Below are positions 19,769-27,005 of a DNA stretch of 64,000 nt, in pieces. A model generated the notes under the pieces. It was given only the letters and a program-made list of their open reading frames with translations, was not told the origin of the DNA and ran no database searches. The stretch is from Micromonospora radicis (lineage in GTDB: Bacteria > Actinomycetota > Actinomycetes > Mycobacteriales > Micromonosporaceae). A program made the position numbers and the translations under genes. Each line of letters begins with the position of its first letter. The first letter of the stretch is position 1. The stretch lies in the NCBI RefSeq assembly GCF_003583405.1, contig NZ_QXEC01000010.1, positions 1 to 64,000 on the forward strand. Direction: 5' to 3'.

Positions 19769-20341
19769 TCAGCGCACCGTCGGGTCCTCGCCCCGGTCCA
19801 ACGCCTCCCAGGCGTCCGCCGTGCCGGCCCCCTGGATCGGGCCGCCCGGCTCGACCGGCCGGCGTGACCGCCGCTCGTAGCGGGCGCCCATCGCCGGCCA
19901 CCGCTGGCCACGCAGGGCCGTCAGCAGTCCACCGGCCGCGACCAGCAGCCCGCCGAACAGGCAGAGCGCCGGCCAGTGCCAGACCACCCGGCCACCGAAG
20001 TCGGCGACCAGGCCGTAGACCCCGCCCGCCGCCACCGTCAGACCGAGCAGTGCCAGCAGCCCACCCAACACCCGGCGCAGGCGGCCCCGGGTGGCCAGCA
20101 CCGCGCCCCCACCGGCCAGTCCGACCAGCGCCAGCGCCGACAGCCAGGGCAACAACTGCGCGCCGGTCCGTCCCTCGGCCAGCAACGGCATCGGATCCTG
20201 GCGGACGACCTCGACCGACTCCCAGGTGGCCGAGGTCGCCCAGACCGCCAGTCCCGCGCCGGCCAGGCAGAGCAGCACGGCGTACGCCAACCCACGCCGG
20301 CCCGCCACGGGCGCCCCGGGCACCGCCGAACCGCCGCTCAC
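19769..20341 (-). CDS. Trp biosynthesis-associated membrane protein
   Basis: A 190-aa protein of the Trp_oprn_chp family (TIGR02234), found beside actinobacterial trp genes and of unknown function. Four membrane segments are visible (AYAVLLCLAGAGLAVWA, LLPWLSALALVGLAGGGAV, LGGLLALLGLTVAAGGVYG, WPALCLFGGLLVAAGGLLT). The conserved outer loop ATWESVEVVRQD follows the first. The C-terminal 40 residues are polar and cytoplasmic. It starts with GTG at the exact end of the 59-bp repeat block that separates it from trpE. GAAGGG within the last repeat copy supplies its ribosome site. Confidence 0.88.
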   Translation of the reverse strand: MSGGSAVPGAPVAGRRGLAYAVLLCLAGAGLAVWATSATWESVEVVRQDPMPLLAEGRTGAQLLPWLSALALVGLAGGGAVLATRGRLRRVLGGLLALLGLTVAAGGVYGLVADFGGRVVWHWPALCLFGGLLVAAGGLLTALRGQRWPAMGARYERRSRRPVEPGGPIQGAGTADAWEALDRGEDPTVR

Positions 20342-20576
20342 GGGTTGGACCCTTCGCTCACGACTGCGGGACTCCGCTGCGCTGCGTTCCTCGCGCTCAC
20401 CGGACCAACCCTTCGCTCACGACCGCGGGACTCCGCTGCGCTGCATTCCTCCCGCTCACCGGACCAACCCTTCGCTCACGACTGCGGGACTCCGCTGCGC
20501 TGCATTCCTCCCGCTCACCGGACCAACCCTTCGCTCACGACTGCGGGACTCCGCTGCGCTGCGTTCCTCGCGCTCA
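20341..20576 (-). repeat. Four tandem copies of a 59-bp intergenic element
   Basis: On the minus strand four 59-bp units begin at 20576, 20517, 20458 and 20399, each opening TGAGCGSGAGGAA and closing GCGAAGGGTTGGTCCGG. The first unit begins on the trpE stop codon TGA. The last ends on the GTG start of the next gene, which itself reads GTGAGCG like the start of a further unit. Units differ at a few positions only. A diverged single copy lies between murG and murC (58741-58801). The gap between trpE and the next gene is nothing but this element. Confidence 0.92.
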
Positions 20577-22127
20577 CCGGGCCGGCCTGAGGGTTTCGGC
20601 GGTGGCGATGGCCGCCAGTACCGCGGCGGCCTTGTTCCGGGTCTCCTGGTCCTCGGCGGCCGGGTCGGAGTCGGCCACCACCCCTGCGCCAGCCTGCACG
20701 TACGCCCTTCCGGCGCGGATCAGCGCGGTCCGGATCGCGATGGCCATGTCGAGGTCGCCGCCGAAACCGAAGTAGCCGACCGTGCCGCCGTAGAGGCCCC
20801 GGCGTACCGGTTCGAGTTCCTCGATGATCTCCATGGCGCGCACCTTGGGCGCGCCCGAGAGGGTGCCCGCCGGGAACGTCGCGGCGAGTGCGTCGAAGGC
20901 CGTGCGGTCCTCGCGCAGGGTGCCGACCACCGTCGAGACGATGTGCATCACGTGGCTGTACCGCTCGATGGTGGCGAACTCCGGCACCTCGACGGTGCCC
21001 GGCCGGCAGACCCGGCCCAGGTCGTTGCGGCCCAGGTCGACCAGCATCACGTGCTCGGCACGTTCCTTCGGGTCGGCGAGCAGTTCGGCGGCCAGCCGGG
21101 CGTCGGCCTCCGGGGTGGCGCCGCGCGGCCGGGTACCGGCGATCGGGTGCAGCAGGGCCCGCCGCTGCCCGTCGGTCTCGCCCGTCACCTTCAGGTGCGC
21201 CTCGGGCGAGGAACCGACGATGTCGAAGTCGTCGAAGCGCAGCAGGTACATGTACGGACTGGGGTTGGTGGTACGCAGCACCCGGTAGACGTCCAGCGGG
21301 TCGGCGTCGGTGTCGCGTTCGAAGCGCTGGGCGAGCACGATCTGGAAGCACTCGCCGGCCCGGATCGCCTCCTTCGCCGCCTCGACCGCCTTCGGGTAGC
21401 CGCCGTCGGGGGTGCGGCTGCGGACCGGGCCGGCCGGTGGGCGACGCACGGTGGCGACCATCGGCGGGATGGGCCGGGACAGCGCCGTGGTCATCGCGTC
21501 CAGCCGCCCCACCGCGTGGTGGTACGCGGCGGCGACCAGCGCCGTGCGGTCCGGGGCGTCCGGTGGCGGCAGGACCGCGTTGGCGACCAGGATGGCGGAG
21601 CCGTCGAAGTGGTCCAGCACGACCAGGTCGGTGGCGAGCATCATGCCCAGCTCGGGCAGGGCCAGGTCGTCCTCGGTGAGCGCGGGCAGGCGCTCGAACC
21701 GGCGGATCAGGTCGTAGCCGAGGTAACCCACCATGCCCCCGGTCAGCGGGGGCGTCCCGGCGTCCGGGTCGCCGGGCGGACCGGCCAGCGCGGCCACCGT
21801 CGCCCGCAGCACCGCGACCGGGTCGCCGGTGGTCGGCAGTCCGGCCGGGGGCGTACCGAGCCAGGCGGCGACGCCGTCCCGTTCGACCAGGGTGGCGCTG
21901 CTGCGTATGCCGATGAAGGAGTACCGGGACCAGGCCAGCCCCGCCGATCCGGCGCCCTGCTCGGCGGACTCCAGCAGGAACGTGCCCGGGCCGCCGGCGA
22001 GCTTGCGGTAGACCCCGACCGGGGTCTCCGCGTCGGCGAGCAGCCGCCGGGTCACCGGCACCACCCGCCACCGACCGGCCAGTTCGGTGAAGGTGTTCTC
22101 GTCCGGGCTGACCGTGCCGTCGGTCAC
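20574..22127 (-). CDS. trpE: Anthranilate synthase component I
   Basis: A 517-aa chorismate-using enzyme that makes anthranilate, the first step to tryptophan. The C-terminal chorismate-binding domain is complete: [50 protein letters not shown] and [14 protein letters not shown]. The N-terminal feedback domain has LLESAEQG (the LLES motif binding Trp), so allosteric inhibition is expected. The GTG start overlaps the stop of the hisI frame by 4 nt. No glutamine amidotransferase (trpG) gene is in the window, so it must lie elsewhere. Its stop codon is the first base triplet of the 59-bp repeat block. Confidence 0.96.
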   Translation of the reverse strand: MTDGTVSPDENTFTELAGRWRVVPVTRRLLADAETPVGVYRKLAGGPGTFLLESAEQGAGSAGLAWSRYSFIGIRSSATLVERDGVAAWLGTPPAGLPTTGDPVAVLRATVAALAGPPGDPDAGTPPLTGGMVGYLGYDLIRRFERLPALTEDDLALPELGMMLATDLVVLDHFDGSAILVANAVLPPPDAPDRTALVAAAYHHAVGRLDAMTTALSRPIPPMVATVRRPPAGPVRSRTPDGGYPKAVEAAKEAIRAGECFQIVLAQRFERDTDADPLDVYRVLRTTNPSPYMYLLRFDDFDIVGSSPEAHLKVTGETDGQRRALLHPIAGTRPRGATPEADARLAAELLADPKERAEHVMLVDLGRNDLGRVCRPGTVEVPEFATIERYSHVMHIVSTVVGTLREDRTAFDALAATFPAGTLSGAPKVRAMEIIEELEPVRRGLYGGTVGYFGFGGDLDMAIAIRTALIRAGRAYVQAGAGVVADSDPAAEDQETRNKAAAVLAAIATAETLRPAR

Positions 22128-23437
22128 GACGCCACCTCGCCGGAGCTGACCGGCAGCTCGGTGGAGAAGCAGGTGCGCTGACCGGTGTGGCAGGCGGCAC
22201 CGACCTGGTCGACGCTGACCAGCACGGCGTCGCCGTCGCAGTCGATCGCCACCGAGCGGACGTACTGGTGGTTGCCGGAGGTGGCGCCCTTGACCCAGTA
22301 CTCCCGCCGGCTGCGCGACCAGTAGGTGGCCCGGCCGGTGGTGAGGGTGCGGTGCAGGGCCTCGTCGTCCATCCAGGCCACCATCAGCACCTCGCCACTG
22401 TCGTGCTGACGGACCACGGCGGCCACCAGTCCGTCGGGGGTACGCCGCAGCCGGGCGGCGATCTCCGGGTCGAGCCGGGACGGCCGGTCCGGACCGTCGG
22501 GCGGCGGCACTTCGAGGTGGGCGCCGGTCACCGGCGCGTCAGGTACGGGCACAGTGACCCATTGTCCCGCACGCGGCGCGGGTACCCCAGCGGGCTCCCG
22601 GCTGACGGACGACACCGGCCCGGCGGGCCGCGTCAACTGGGCCACGTAACGGTCCAGCCGGCCGTCGAGCAGGGCGTCGGCGAGGTCCCGGCCGCCCACC
22701 TCGGCCACCTCGGCGGCGTACGGACGGACCAGCGGAAGGGTGCCGGTCACCAGCCGGGCCGCGGCCGCGCAGAGCTGGGCGGTGGTGCCGGGGCGCAGCC
22801 CGAGGCAGCGCAGCATGTCCTCGCGGTAGCCGGCCGGCGCGACCGGCAGGTCGAGCGCGGCGGCGAACGCCGACCGGCGGGACACCACCCGCACCGACGG
22901 GTTCGCCAGCCGCAGCACCGAGGGGCAGAGGCGGGCCAGGTCGGCGGCGGCCAGTCGGACGCCCAGCGCGTCGGCGGCGGCACGGGCCGCGGCGACCTTG
23001 CCGAGGGTGGCGATCAACTCTTCCAGCCGGGGTTCGTCCGCGGGCTGGCAGAGCACCGGCAGGTCGATCCGGTGCCGCCAGTACGGATCCGCCCAGAGCA
23101 GCCGGGCGGGGGCCGTCACCGGCAGGCCGAACGCCCAGTCGGCCGGCTCACCGAGCCGGGTCACCCAGGACCGGACGTCCCGGGCAGCGACCGAGACGTG
23201 GGTCAACCGACCGGAGTGCTCCGCGAAGTACGCCTGCCGGGCGGCGTACGGCGCGCCGCCGACCAGCACGTCGACGTCGACGTCGCTGTGCGCGGTGGCG
23301 GCGCGACGGGCGTGGCTGCCGCGGAGCAGGATGCCCACCACGGGCCGGTCGGCGCTCGCCCGCAGCCGCGCGGTCCAGTCGTCGAAGAACCTACTGTCCG
23401 GTGACGGAGCGTGATCCACTGCGCCATCCTGTCGCAC
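22124..23437 (-). CDS. hisI: Nucleotidyltransferase-HisI fusion
   Basis: One 437-aa frame with two parts. Residues 1-290 resemble a pol-beta-type nucleotidyltransferase: the [20 protein letters not shown] motif (GS at 40-41, metal-binding Asp pair near 52-56) is followed by a helical region. Residues about 300-437 are phosphoribosyl-AMP cyclohydrolase, the third histidine step, with the zinc Cys in AIDCDGD and ACHTGQRTC and a [20 protein letters not shown] core. HisI alone is normally about 110-140 aa. An internal GTG at 22552 with a -10-like GACAAT could give free HisI. GTG at 23419 is an alternative start of the whole frame. It overlaps trpE by 4 nt. Confidence 0.85.
   Translation of the reverse strand: MRQDGAVDHAPSPDSRFFDDWTARLRASADRPVVGILLRGSHARRAATAHSDVDVDVLVGGAPYAARQAYFAEHSGRLTHVSVAARDVRSWVTRLGEPADWAFGLPVTAPARLLWADPYWRHRIDLPVLCQPADEPRLEELIATLGKVAAARAAADALGVRLAAADLARLCPSVLRLANPSVRVVSRRSAFAAALDLPVAPAGYREDMLRCLGLRPGTTAQLCAAAARLVTGTLPLVRPYAAEVAEVGGRDLADALLDGRLDRYVAQLTRPAGPVSSVSREPAGVPAPRAGQWVTVPVPDAPVTGAHLEVPPPDGPDRPSRLDPEIAARLRRTPDGLVAAVVRQHDSGEVLMVAWMDDEALHRTLTTGRATYWSRSRREYWVKGATSGNHQYVRSVAIDCDGDAVLVSVDQVGAACHTGQRTCFSTELPVSSGEVAS
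22550..22566 (-). promoter_or_regulatory. Possible internal leaderless start for HisI
   Basis: Within the fused frame, GACAAT (22566-22561) stands 8 nt before an in-frame GTG (22552-22550). A message starting there would yield a 142-aa HisI of normal size without the nucleotidyltransferase half. The spacing matches other leaderless starts in this window, but the hexamer is not the usual TANNNT. Confidence 0.35.
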
Positions 23438-23539
23438 GTCCGATCAGGGCGCAATGACCGATGACGGACCCAGTGTCCGATACGATGGCTGTCGCCCGTG
23501 GTATGGCTTTGACGCCTTACGGGCCTTTCGGGCGTACGG

Positions 23540-23932
23540 TCAATCCGCCCCGCCCGACTCCATCCGGCGATAGGCGTCCACCTTGAAGTCGAGCACCTTG
23601 AGATCCTCCGCCAACTCGGCCATCCGGCGCCGCACCCGCACCCGGTGCTCCTCGAAGAGGGCCCGCCGGGCGCCGAGCGTGCCGTCACCCTGCCGGGCCA
23701 GCTCGACGTAGCGGCGCATGTCGCGCACCGGCATCCCGGTGCGACGCAGCCGGGTCAGCAGCATCAGCCAGTCCAGGTCCCGCTGGGTGTAGCGACGCCG
23801 CCCGGCCGAGTCCCGGTCGACCGGGGCGACCAGCCCCTCCTGCTCGTACCAGCGCAGCGTGGAGGCCGTCAGGCCGACCCGCTCGGCCGCCTCGCCGACG
23901 GTCAGGGCCGTCTCCCGCGTACCGATCTCCAT
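23540..23932 (-). CDS. MerR family transcriptional regulator
   Basis: A 130-aa regulator. Residues 10-75 are the MerR winged-helix domain (LTVGEAAERVGLTASTLRWYEQEGLV, then GRRRYTQRDLDWLMLLTRLRRTGMPV), followed by a coiled-coil dimer helix (ALFEEHRVRVRRRMAELAEDLKVLDFKVDAYRRM). There is no Cys metal site and no large effector domain, so it senses a small molecule or acts by default. It diverges from an ABC efflux pair across about 110 nt, the usual layout for a regulator of its neighbour. It starts with ATG at 23932 with a weak ribosome site. Confidence 0.93.
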   Translation of the reverse strand: MEIGTRETALTVGEAAERVGLTASTLRWYEQEGLVAPVDRDSAGRRRYTQRDLDWLMLLTRLRRTGMPVRDMRRYVELARQGDGTLGARRALFEEHRVRVRRRMAELAEDLKVLDFKVDAYRRMESGGAD

Positions 23933-23999
23933 CTCGCCAGGGTCTCAGCCACCGTCAATGCCCCGGCCGGGGCCCTTGCTCCGGCGCCTGGATTTCATC

Positions 24000-24031
24000 T
24001 AGCGTTGATTTCAACAGTTGATGAGTTTTAT
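24000..24031 (+). promoter_or_regulatory. Candidate promoter/operator of ABC efflux operon
   Basis: An AT-rich island upstream of the ATPase gene has GTTGA-TT-TCAAC (24004-24015) and CAAC-A-GTTG (24012-24020) overlapping palindromes. A TAGCGT -10-like box (24000-24005) is spaced 18 bp from TTGCTC (23976-23981). MerR proteins bind dyads at over-long promoter spacers, so this is the likely control site, but which box is used is uncertain. Confidence 0.4.
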
Positions 24032-24044
24032 GGAGGTGGGTGCG

Positions 24045-24779
24045 ATGGACCACGTGATCGCCGTCCGTGGCCTGGTCGTGGACCGGGGCCGGCGGCGGGT
24101 GCTGGACGGCATCGACGCCGCCGTCCCGCGCGGCTCGGTCACCGGGCTGCTCGGGCCGAGCGGGAGCGGCAAGACGACGCTGATGCGGGCGATCGTCGGC
24201 GTCCAGGTGATCGCGGCCGGCACGGTGACCGTGCTGGGCCAGCCGGCCGGTTCGGCGGGGCTGCGCCACCGGGTCGGCTACCTGACCCAGGCGCCGAGCG
24301 TCTACGCCGACCTGACGGTCCGGGAGAACGCCCGCTACTTCGCCGCCCTGCACGGCCGTGGCCGGGCCGAGGCGGACCACGCCGTCGCCGACGTCGGTCT
24401 CGCGTCGGCGGCCCGGCAGCTGGTCGGCAGCCTCTCCGGCGGCCAGCGCAGTCGGGCATCGCTGGCCTGCGCCCTGGTCGGCGAGCCGGAACTGATCGTG
24501 CTCGACGAGCCCACGGTCGGCCAGGACCCGGTGCTGCGGGCCGACCTCTGGGCCCGTTTCCACGCCCTGGCCGCGGCCGGGACGACGCTGCTGGTGTCGA
24601 GTCACGTGATGGACGAGGCGGCCCGCTGCGACCGGCTGCTGCTCATCCGGGAGGGGCGGCTGATCGCCGACGACACGCCGGACGCGGTCCGGGCCGCCGC
24701 CGGGGTGGACGACCTCGACGAGGCGTTCCTGCGGCTGATCCGGGCCGGCGAGCCCGAGCACACCGGGGAGGCGTCGTGA
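24045..24779 (+). CDS. ABC transporter ATP-binding protein
   Basis: A 244-aa ATPase of the drug/antibiotic efflux (DrrA/CcmA-like) type. Walker A is GPSGSGKTT (near 38-46), the signature is LSGGQRSRASLACAL, Walker B is LIVLDEPTVGQD and the H-loop is LLVSSHVMDEA. The C-terminal tail ends TPDAVRAAAGVDDLDEAFL, typical of these exporters. ATG at 24045 has GGAGGTG upstream. Its stop overlaps the permease GTG by 4 nt, so the two are coupled. It powers export of an unknown compound and is probably controlled by the divergent MerR gene. Confidence 0.93.
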   Translation: MDHVIAVRGLVVDRGRRRVLDGIDAAVPRGSVTGLLGPSGSGKTTLMRAIVGVQVIAAGTVTVLGQPAGSAGLRHRVGYLTQAPSVYADLTVRENARYFAALHGRGRAEADHAVADVGLASAARQLVGSLSGGQRSRASLACALVGEPELIVLDEPTVGQDPVLRADLWARFHALAAAGTTLLVSSHVMDEAARCDRLLLIREGRLIADDTPDAVRAAAGVDDLDEAFLRLIRAGEPEHTGEAS

Positions 24780-25531
24780 ACCCGCGGATCCTCGCTGCCA
24801 CCGTCGGACGCATCCTGCGCCAACTGCGCCACGACCGGCGCACCGTGGCCCTGCTGGTGGTGGTGCCCACCGCCCTGCTCACCCTGGTCTACTACATGTA
24901 CGCCGACCAGCCCACCCCACCCGGCGCGCCGTCGGCTTTCGACCGGATCGCGTTGGTGATGCTCGGCTTCTTCCCGTTCATCATCATGTTCCTGGTGACC
25001 AGCATCGCCATGCTCCGCGAGCGGACCAGCGGCACGCTGGAACGACTGCTCACCACCCCGCTGGCCAAGACCGACCTGCTCTTCGGCTACGGCATCGCCT
25101 TCGGGCTGGCCGGCGCCGCGCAGGCCACCATCGCCTCGGCCGGGGCGTACTGGGTCTTCGGCCTGCAGACCGCCGGCAGCAGCGGGCTGGTGATCATGAT
25201 CGCCGCGCTGAACGCGGTGCTCGCCGTCGCCCTCGGGCTGCTCTGCAGCGCTTTCGCCCGTACCGAGTTCCAGGCCGTACAGTTCATGCCGGTCGTGGTG
25301 GCGCCACAGCTGCTGCTCTGCGGACTGTTCGTACCCCGCGAGCAGATGGCGGGCTGGTTGCAGGCGGTGAGCGACGTGCTGCCCCTGACGTACGCCGTCG
25401 AGGCGCTCCAGGAGGTCGGGGCGCACGCGGAACCGACCGGCACGATGTGGCGTGACGTGGTCGTGGTCGGCGGTGCGGCGGTGCTCGCGCTGGTGCTCGC
25501 CGCGGCCACCCTGCGGCGGCGCAGCGGCTGA
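24776..25531 (+). CDS. ABC-2 type efflux permease
   Basis: A 251-aa membrane permease with six hydrophobic segments, the first being VALLVVVPTALLTLVYYMY. The ABC-2 signature is seen in RERTSGTLERLLTTPLAKTDLLFGYG (near 82-107) and in LLLCGLFVPREQMAGWLQAVSDVLPLTYAVEAL. It starts with GTG inside the ATPase gene's end (GTGA overlap). With the ATPase it forms a dimeric exporter of the DrrAB type. The TetR gene follows after 49 nt. Confidence 0.92.
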   Translation: MNPRILAATVGRILRQLRHDRRTVALLVVVPTALLTLVYYMYADQPTPPGAPSAFDRIALVMLGFFPFIIMFLVTSIAMLRERTSGTLERLLTTPLAKTDLLFGYGIAFGLAGAAQATIASAGAYWVFGLQTAGSSGLVIMIAALNAVLAVALGLLCSAFARTEFQAVQFMPVVVAPQLLLCGLFVPREQMAGWLQAVSDVLPLTYAVEALQEVGAHAEPTGTMWRDVVVVGGAAVLALVLAAATLRRRSG

Positions 25532-25580
25532 CGACGGCGCGGCGCCCGCGGGCGCGGGCATCCAGCGAGTGGGGAGGGCG

Positions 25581-26177
25581 ATGGCACGGCGTACCGGACG
25601 GCGGCCCGGCAATCCGGCGACCCGGGACGCGATCCTCGACGCGGCCCGGGCAGCCTTCGCGCAGCGTGGCTTCGACGCCAGCACGATCCGGGCCATCGCC
25701 GCCTCCGCCGGGGTGGACCCGGCCCTGGTGCACCACTACTTCGGCAACAAGGACCAGCTCTTCCTCGCCGCCATGCAGGCGCCGGTCGATCCTCGGGAGT
25801 TGCTGCCGAAGGTGCTCGCCGGTGACCGTGACGGGCTCGGCGAGCGGTTGGTGCGGATGTTCCTCACCGTCTGGGACTCCCCCGCCGGTACCGCCGGGGT
25901 CGCCCTGTTGCGCTCCGCGGTCAGCAACGAGTGGACCGCGCGGCTGCTGCGCGAGTTCCTCGCCACCCAGGTGTTGCGCCGGGTCCTCGACCACCTCGAC
26001 GTGGACCCGGCGGAACTGCCGTTGCGCGGATCCCTGGTGGCCACCCAGCTGATCGGGCTGGCGATGATGCGGCACGTCGTCCGGCTGGAGCCGGTCGCCT
26101 CCGCCACCCCGGAGAGCCTGGTGGCGCTGGTCGGCCCCACCGTCCAGCGTTACCTCACCGGCGACCTGCCCGGCTGA
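25581..26177 (+). CDS. TetR family transcriptional regulator
   Basis: A 198-aa repressor. Residues 15-62 are the TetR helix-turn-helix (RDAILDAARAAFAQRGFDASTIRAIAASAGVDPALVHHYFGNKDQLF). The rest is a helical ligand-binding domain (TetR_C, SACE_7040-like) typical of actinobacterial regulators next to ABC-2 exporters. ATG at 25581 has GGGGAGGG upstream. It follows the permease closely, so the operon may be ATPase-permease-TetR with MerR as a second, divergent controller. Its ligand is unknown. Confidence 0.93.
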   Translation: MARRTGRRPGNPATRDAILDAARAAFAQRGFDASTIRAIAASAGVDPALVHHYFGNKDQLFLAAMQAPVDPRELLPKVLAGDRDGLGERLVRMFLTVWDSPAGTAGVALLRSAVSNEWTARLLREFLATQVLRRVLDHLDVDPAELPLRGSLVATQLIGLAMMRHVVRLEPVASATPESLVALVGPTVQRYLTGDLPG

Positions 26178-26188
26178 GCGGCCGAGGG

Positions 26189-26944
26189 CTACCGCCGCCG
26201 GTCACCGCTGGCCGAGCGGGCGCCGAGCACCGGACGCAGCAGCCGGGCCAGGTCGGCGGGGCCGGTCAGGGCCCGGCCGAAGGCGAGCCGGGCCCGCCGC
26301 CGGGCGCCGGGCCGCCCGAAGGTCACGAGCATGCCGTACCTGTCGATCCGTTCGACCCGGGGAGCGTGGTCGGCCGGTCCGGCGGCCAGGCCGAGCTGCC
26401 GGCGCAGGTAGCCGGTCATCCGGTCGGCGTGGTGTTCGGTGAGGTGGCTGAGCAGACTCGCCTCGGTCGCGTGCAGCGGATCCGCCTCGGCCTCGGCGTA
26501 CGCCACGGGGTCGATCCGACGCGGCTCGCCGCCGCGCTCCCACCGGGCCTCGGCCACCTCGAAGCGGAACAGCCCGAAGCGGGTGCCGACGTCGAGCAGG
26601 TCGCCGGTGGGTGCCACGGCGGCGAAGTCGAGCGCGGCGGCGCGGGCCCGCTCGCCGTCGAGTCGGCGGACCCAGCCGGAGACCAGGGCCCGGCCGAGGG
26701 ACGGCGCCCCGGCGACGGGTGGCAGGTCGAGCACGTCGAGCACCGCCGCGACGGCGTCCGCGCCGTCGCGCGGACGCAGCGCCGGCACGAGATCGCTGAC
26801 CACCGGCACCAGCAGCAGCACCCGCCCGTCCGGGTCGGTGACGTGCCGGACGTGGTGCAGGCCGGGCCGGCAGGCGAGGTGCACCAGGCCGGGCAGCCGG
26901 CCCGCGACCAGGGTCCGGACGATCTCAGCGGGGCTGGGCCGCAT
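26189..26944 (-). CDS. DUF2470 domain protein, iron-box regulated
   Basis: A 251-aa soluble protein with split-barrel (pyridoxamine oxidase-like) character in residues 30-150 and a C-terminal DUF2470 domain: SLLSHLTEHHADRMTGYLRRQ (near 160-180) and VERIDRYGMLVTFGRP. Family members bind or process haem-type ligands, and the HH pair in the DUF2470 helix fits that. ATG at 26944 has a perfect AAGGAGGT site. An IdeR/DmdR-type iron box overlaps the start of that site, so expression under iron shortage is expected. The enzymatic activity is not known. It is downstream of an ABC exporter pair. Confidence 0.85.
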   Translation of the reverse strand: MRPSPAEIVRTLVAGRLPGLVHLACRPGLHHVRHVTDPDGRVLLLVPVVSDLVPALRPRDGADAVAAVLDVLDLPPVAGAPSLGRALVSGWVRRLDGERARAAALDFAAVAPTGDLLDVGTRFGLFRFEVAEARWERGGEPRRIDPVAYAEAEADPLHATEASLLSHLTEHHADRMTGYLRRQLGLAAGPADHAPRVERIDRYGMLVTFGRPGARRRARLAFGRALTGPADLARLLRPVLGARSASGDRRR

Positions 26945-26955
26945 GACGACCTCCT

Positions 26956-26974
26956 TAAGGTTAGGCTTACCTAA
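26956..26974 (-). promoter_or_regulatory. Iron box (IdeR/DtxR-type operator)
   Basis: The minus strand reads TTAGGTAAGCCTAACCTTA, matching the DtxR/IdeR 19-bp consensus at about 17 positions and nearly palindromic. It lies between a TACCCT -10-like box (26985-26980) and the DUF2470 start and touches the ribosome site. Iron-loaded repressor here would block transcription. Confidence 0.8.
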
Positions 26975-27005
26975 CTCGGAGGGTATGGCATCGGCCCGGC
27001 GACGT

